From assembly GCF_021390645.1 (NCBI RefSeq), contig NZ_JAJEJT010000005.1, positions 434,001 through 498,000 of the forward strand: a stretch of 64,000 nt of DNA, written 5' to 3'. The notes below the pieces were generated by a model that worked only from the letters and a program-made list of their open reading frames with translations, was not told where the DNA came from and ran no database searches. Below, one piece after another: positions 62,827-64,000 of this stretch (position 1 is its first letter; every line of letters starts with the position of its first letter). This DNA comes from Paraburkholderia flagellata (GTDB lineage: Bacteria; Pseudomonadota; Gammaproteobacteria; Burkholderiales; Burkholderiaceae). The position numbers and the translations under genes are program-made.

Positions 62827-64000
62827 GACTGCAATCCACCCGCGCGCGCGCCGCTTGCCGCGGGCGTTGCCCGCCTTGTTCGCCGGTGCGGCGCTCGTAG
62901 CCGGCTGCTCGCTCGCGCCAGCCTACAAGGTGCCGCCCTCGCCTGTCGCTTCGCAATACCGGACGATGGGCCCGTGGGTCGACGCGAAGCCGTCCGACCA
63001 GTTGAGCCGCGACGGCTGGTGGAAGATGTACGGCGATACGCAGCTTGACGACCTCGAGGCACGGCTCATCGCGAACAACACGGATCTGCGCGTTGCGTTC
63101 GCCCACTATCAGCAAGCCAAGGCGTTCGTCGAGCAGGTGAGTTCCGGTCTCTTCCCTAGCGTCACGGCGGTCGCGATTCCACAACGCAACCGGCAATCCG
63201 CCACACGGCCGCTGCGCGCTGGCGGCCCGGACTTCTACAACTCGGTGACGCTTGGCGGCGAGGTCGACTACGACCTCGATCTGTGGGGGCGCGTGCGCGA
63301 CTCCGTGAAAGCGGGCAAGGACGAGGCACAGGCTACGAAGGACGATCTCGCTTCTGTGCAACTGAGCCTCGAAGTCGAGCTTGCCGACAGCTACGTCAAA
63401 CTGCGTGGCCTCGATCAACAGACCCAACTGCTGCAAGAAACGGTGGTGGCTTATGCGAAGGCGCTCGATCTGACCCAAACACTCCATGGAGGCGGGATCG
63501 TCCCGGGGCTCGACGTATCGCGCGCGCAGGCACAGTTGTCGTCCACGCGATCGATGCTGTCGCAAAACCTGGCGCAACGCGCGCTGCTCGAACACGCGAT
63601 TGCGGTGCTGGTCGGGGCGTCGGCGTCCGAGTTCACACTGCCTGAGGAGACCGCGTCGCTTGCGTTGCCGTCGATCCCGGTCGGCGTGCCTTCCGCGTTG
63701 TTGCAGCGGCGGCCGGACATCGCAGCAGCGGAGCGCCGCGTGGCTGAGGCGAACGAGAAAATTGGCGTCGCGCGCGCCGCGTACTTTCCGTCGATTACGC
63801 TGAGCGCGCAGGCTGGTCTGCAAAGCGCCGCCTATGCGGGCCTCTTCAGTGCGCCTAATCTCTTCTGGACGGTGGGTCCGCAGCTTGTCCAATACGTGTT
63901 CGACGGTGGGTTGCGACGCGGGCAGCTTGATGCCGCAAAGGCCGCAATGGACGCATCGGGCGCGATCTATCGAGGTATCGTGTTGTCCGCCTTCCAGCAG
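62819..64000 (+). CDS. Outer membrane efflux lipoprotein (NodT/OprM family), 3' end outside window
   Basis: The first 394 residues are visible. A signal peptide with lipobox (LFAGAALVAGCSLAP, Cys is the acylated residue) is followed by an OEP repeat (WWKMYGDTQLDDLEARLIAN, then NNTDLRVAFAHYQQAKA) and the second repeat (LPSIPVGVPSALLQRRPDIA, then AAERRVAEANEKIGVARAAYFPSITL). It forms the trimeric channel of the tripartite pump. The last 60-100 residues lie beyond the right edge. Confidence 0.92.
   Translation, partial: MAKTAIHPRARRLPRALPALFAGAALVAGCSLAPAYKVPPSPVASQYRTMGPWVDAKPSDQLSRDGWWKMYGDTQLDDLEARLIANNTDLRVAFAHYQQAKAFVEQVSSGLFPSVTAVAIPQRNRQSATRPLRAGGPDFYNSVTLGGEVDYDLDLWGRVRDSVKAGKDEAQATKDDLASVQLSLEVELADSYVKLRGLDQQTQLLQETVVAYAKALDLTQTLHGGGIVPGLDVSRAQAQLSSTRSMLSQNLAQRALLEHAIAVLVGASASEFTLPEETASLALPSIPVGVPSALLQRRPDIAAAERRVAEANEKIGVARAAYFPSITLSAQAGLQSAAYAGLFSAPNLFWTVGPQLVQYVFDGGLRRGQLDAAKAAMDASGAIYRGIVLSAFQQ

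Overview
The window looks like chromosome or megaplasmid DNA of a Burkholderiaceae soil or plant-associated bacterium, probably Paraburkholderia or Caballeronia. The grounds are the high GC content, the Burkholderia-typical small families (DUF4148, DUF3300, DUF1097), and the density of LysR/GntR/TetR-controlled catabolic modules and MFS importers. This placement is inference; no rRNA, tRNA, CRISPR array or insertion sequence was seen. Only two genes are cut by the window edges (the ABC ATPase at the left, the outer membrane efflux protein at the right).

Layout. (1) 1-5.3 kb, quaternary-amine metabolism: the ATPase of a glycine-betaine-type ABC importer, a GbcA/GbcB-like Rieske demethylase pair, a divergent LysR regulator, and a cupin with the metal-site residues of DMSP lyases. 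(2) 5.9-12.3 kb: an ornithine cyclodeaminase/mu-crystallin enzyme, a LysR regulator, and a coupled M81 (MlrC) protein - D-threonine-aldolase/D-serine-dehydratase-fold enzyme - MFS operon. Two matching operator-like segments suggest one LysR controls both transcription units. (3) 12.4-19 kb: single genes (two MFS permeases, one of OxlT type behind a sigma-54-like promoter; aldo/keto reductase; hexapeptide transferase; dihaem cytochrome c; RidA). (4) 19.1-35.8 kb, a large sugar-acid island: enolase-superfamily dehydratase, DHDPS-family enzyme, GarD/UxaA-type dehydratase, RraA-type aldolase, SDR, hexarate-type MFS permease, 2-hydroxyacid dehydrogenase, IlvD/Edd-type aldonate dehydratase, GntR regulator, uronate dehydrogenase and a beta-propeller lactonase. 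Together these fit oxidative hexuronate-to-aldarate-to-ketoacid catabolism. (5) 35.9-38.5 kb: HxlR regulator, DUF3300 protein, small lipoprotein and a decayed ankyrin-repeat gene.

(6) 38.5-49.8 kb: ten co-directional genes headed by a three-subunit molybdenum hydroxylase (FAD, 2Fe-2S and Mo subunits), followed by GarR-like reductase, CoxG-like protein, NIPSNAP protein, M20 amidohydrolase, iron alcohol dehydrogenase, a second HIBADH-family reductase and a threonine aldolase. An upstream TetR gene is probably the regulator: three perfect copies of TCGTCA-N2-TGACGA lie in the two promoter regions, one of them extended to a 32-bp inverted repeat. The substrate is not recognisable, so this is the best candidate for an undescribed system. 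(7) 50-57.7 kb: a Burkholderia small secreted protein, then a cobalt-type nitrile hydratase operon (activator GTPase, beta, alpha, accessory protein, cobalt permease) next to a GlxA/AraC regulator and an FmdB-type zinc ribbon protein. (8) 58.4 kb to the end: an RND tripartite efflux operon.

Features found by eye beyond the genes: a 42-aa minus-strand ORF with a perfect Shine-Dalgarno sequence, a 20-bp sequence shared by two distant intergenic regions that resembles a metal-responsive response-regulator box, a multi-hairpin tract between gbcB and the ABC ATPase gene, and two probable gene remnants.
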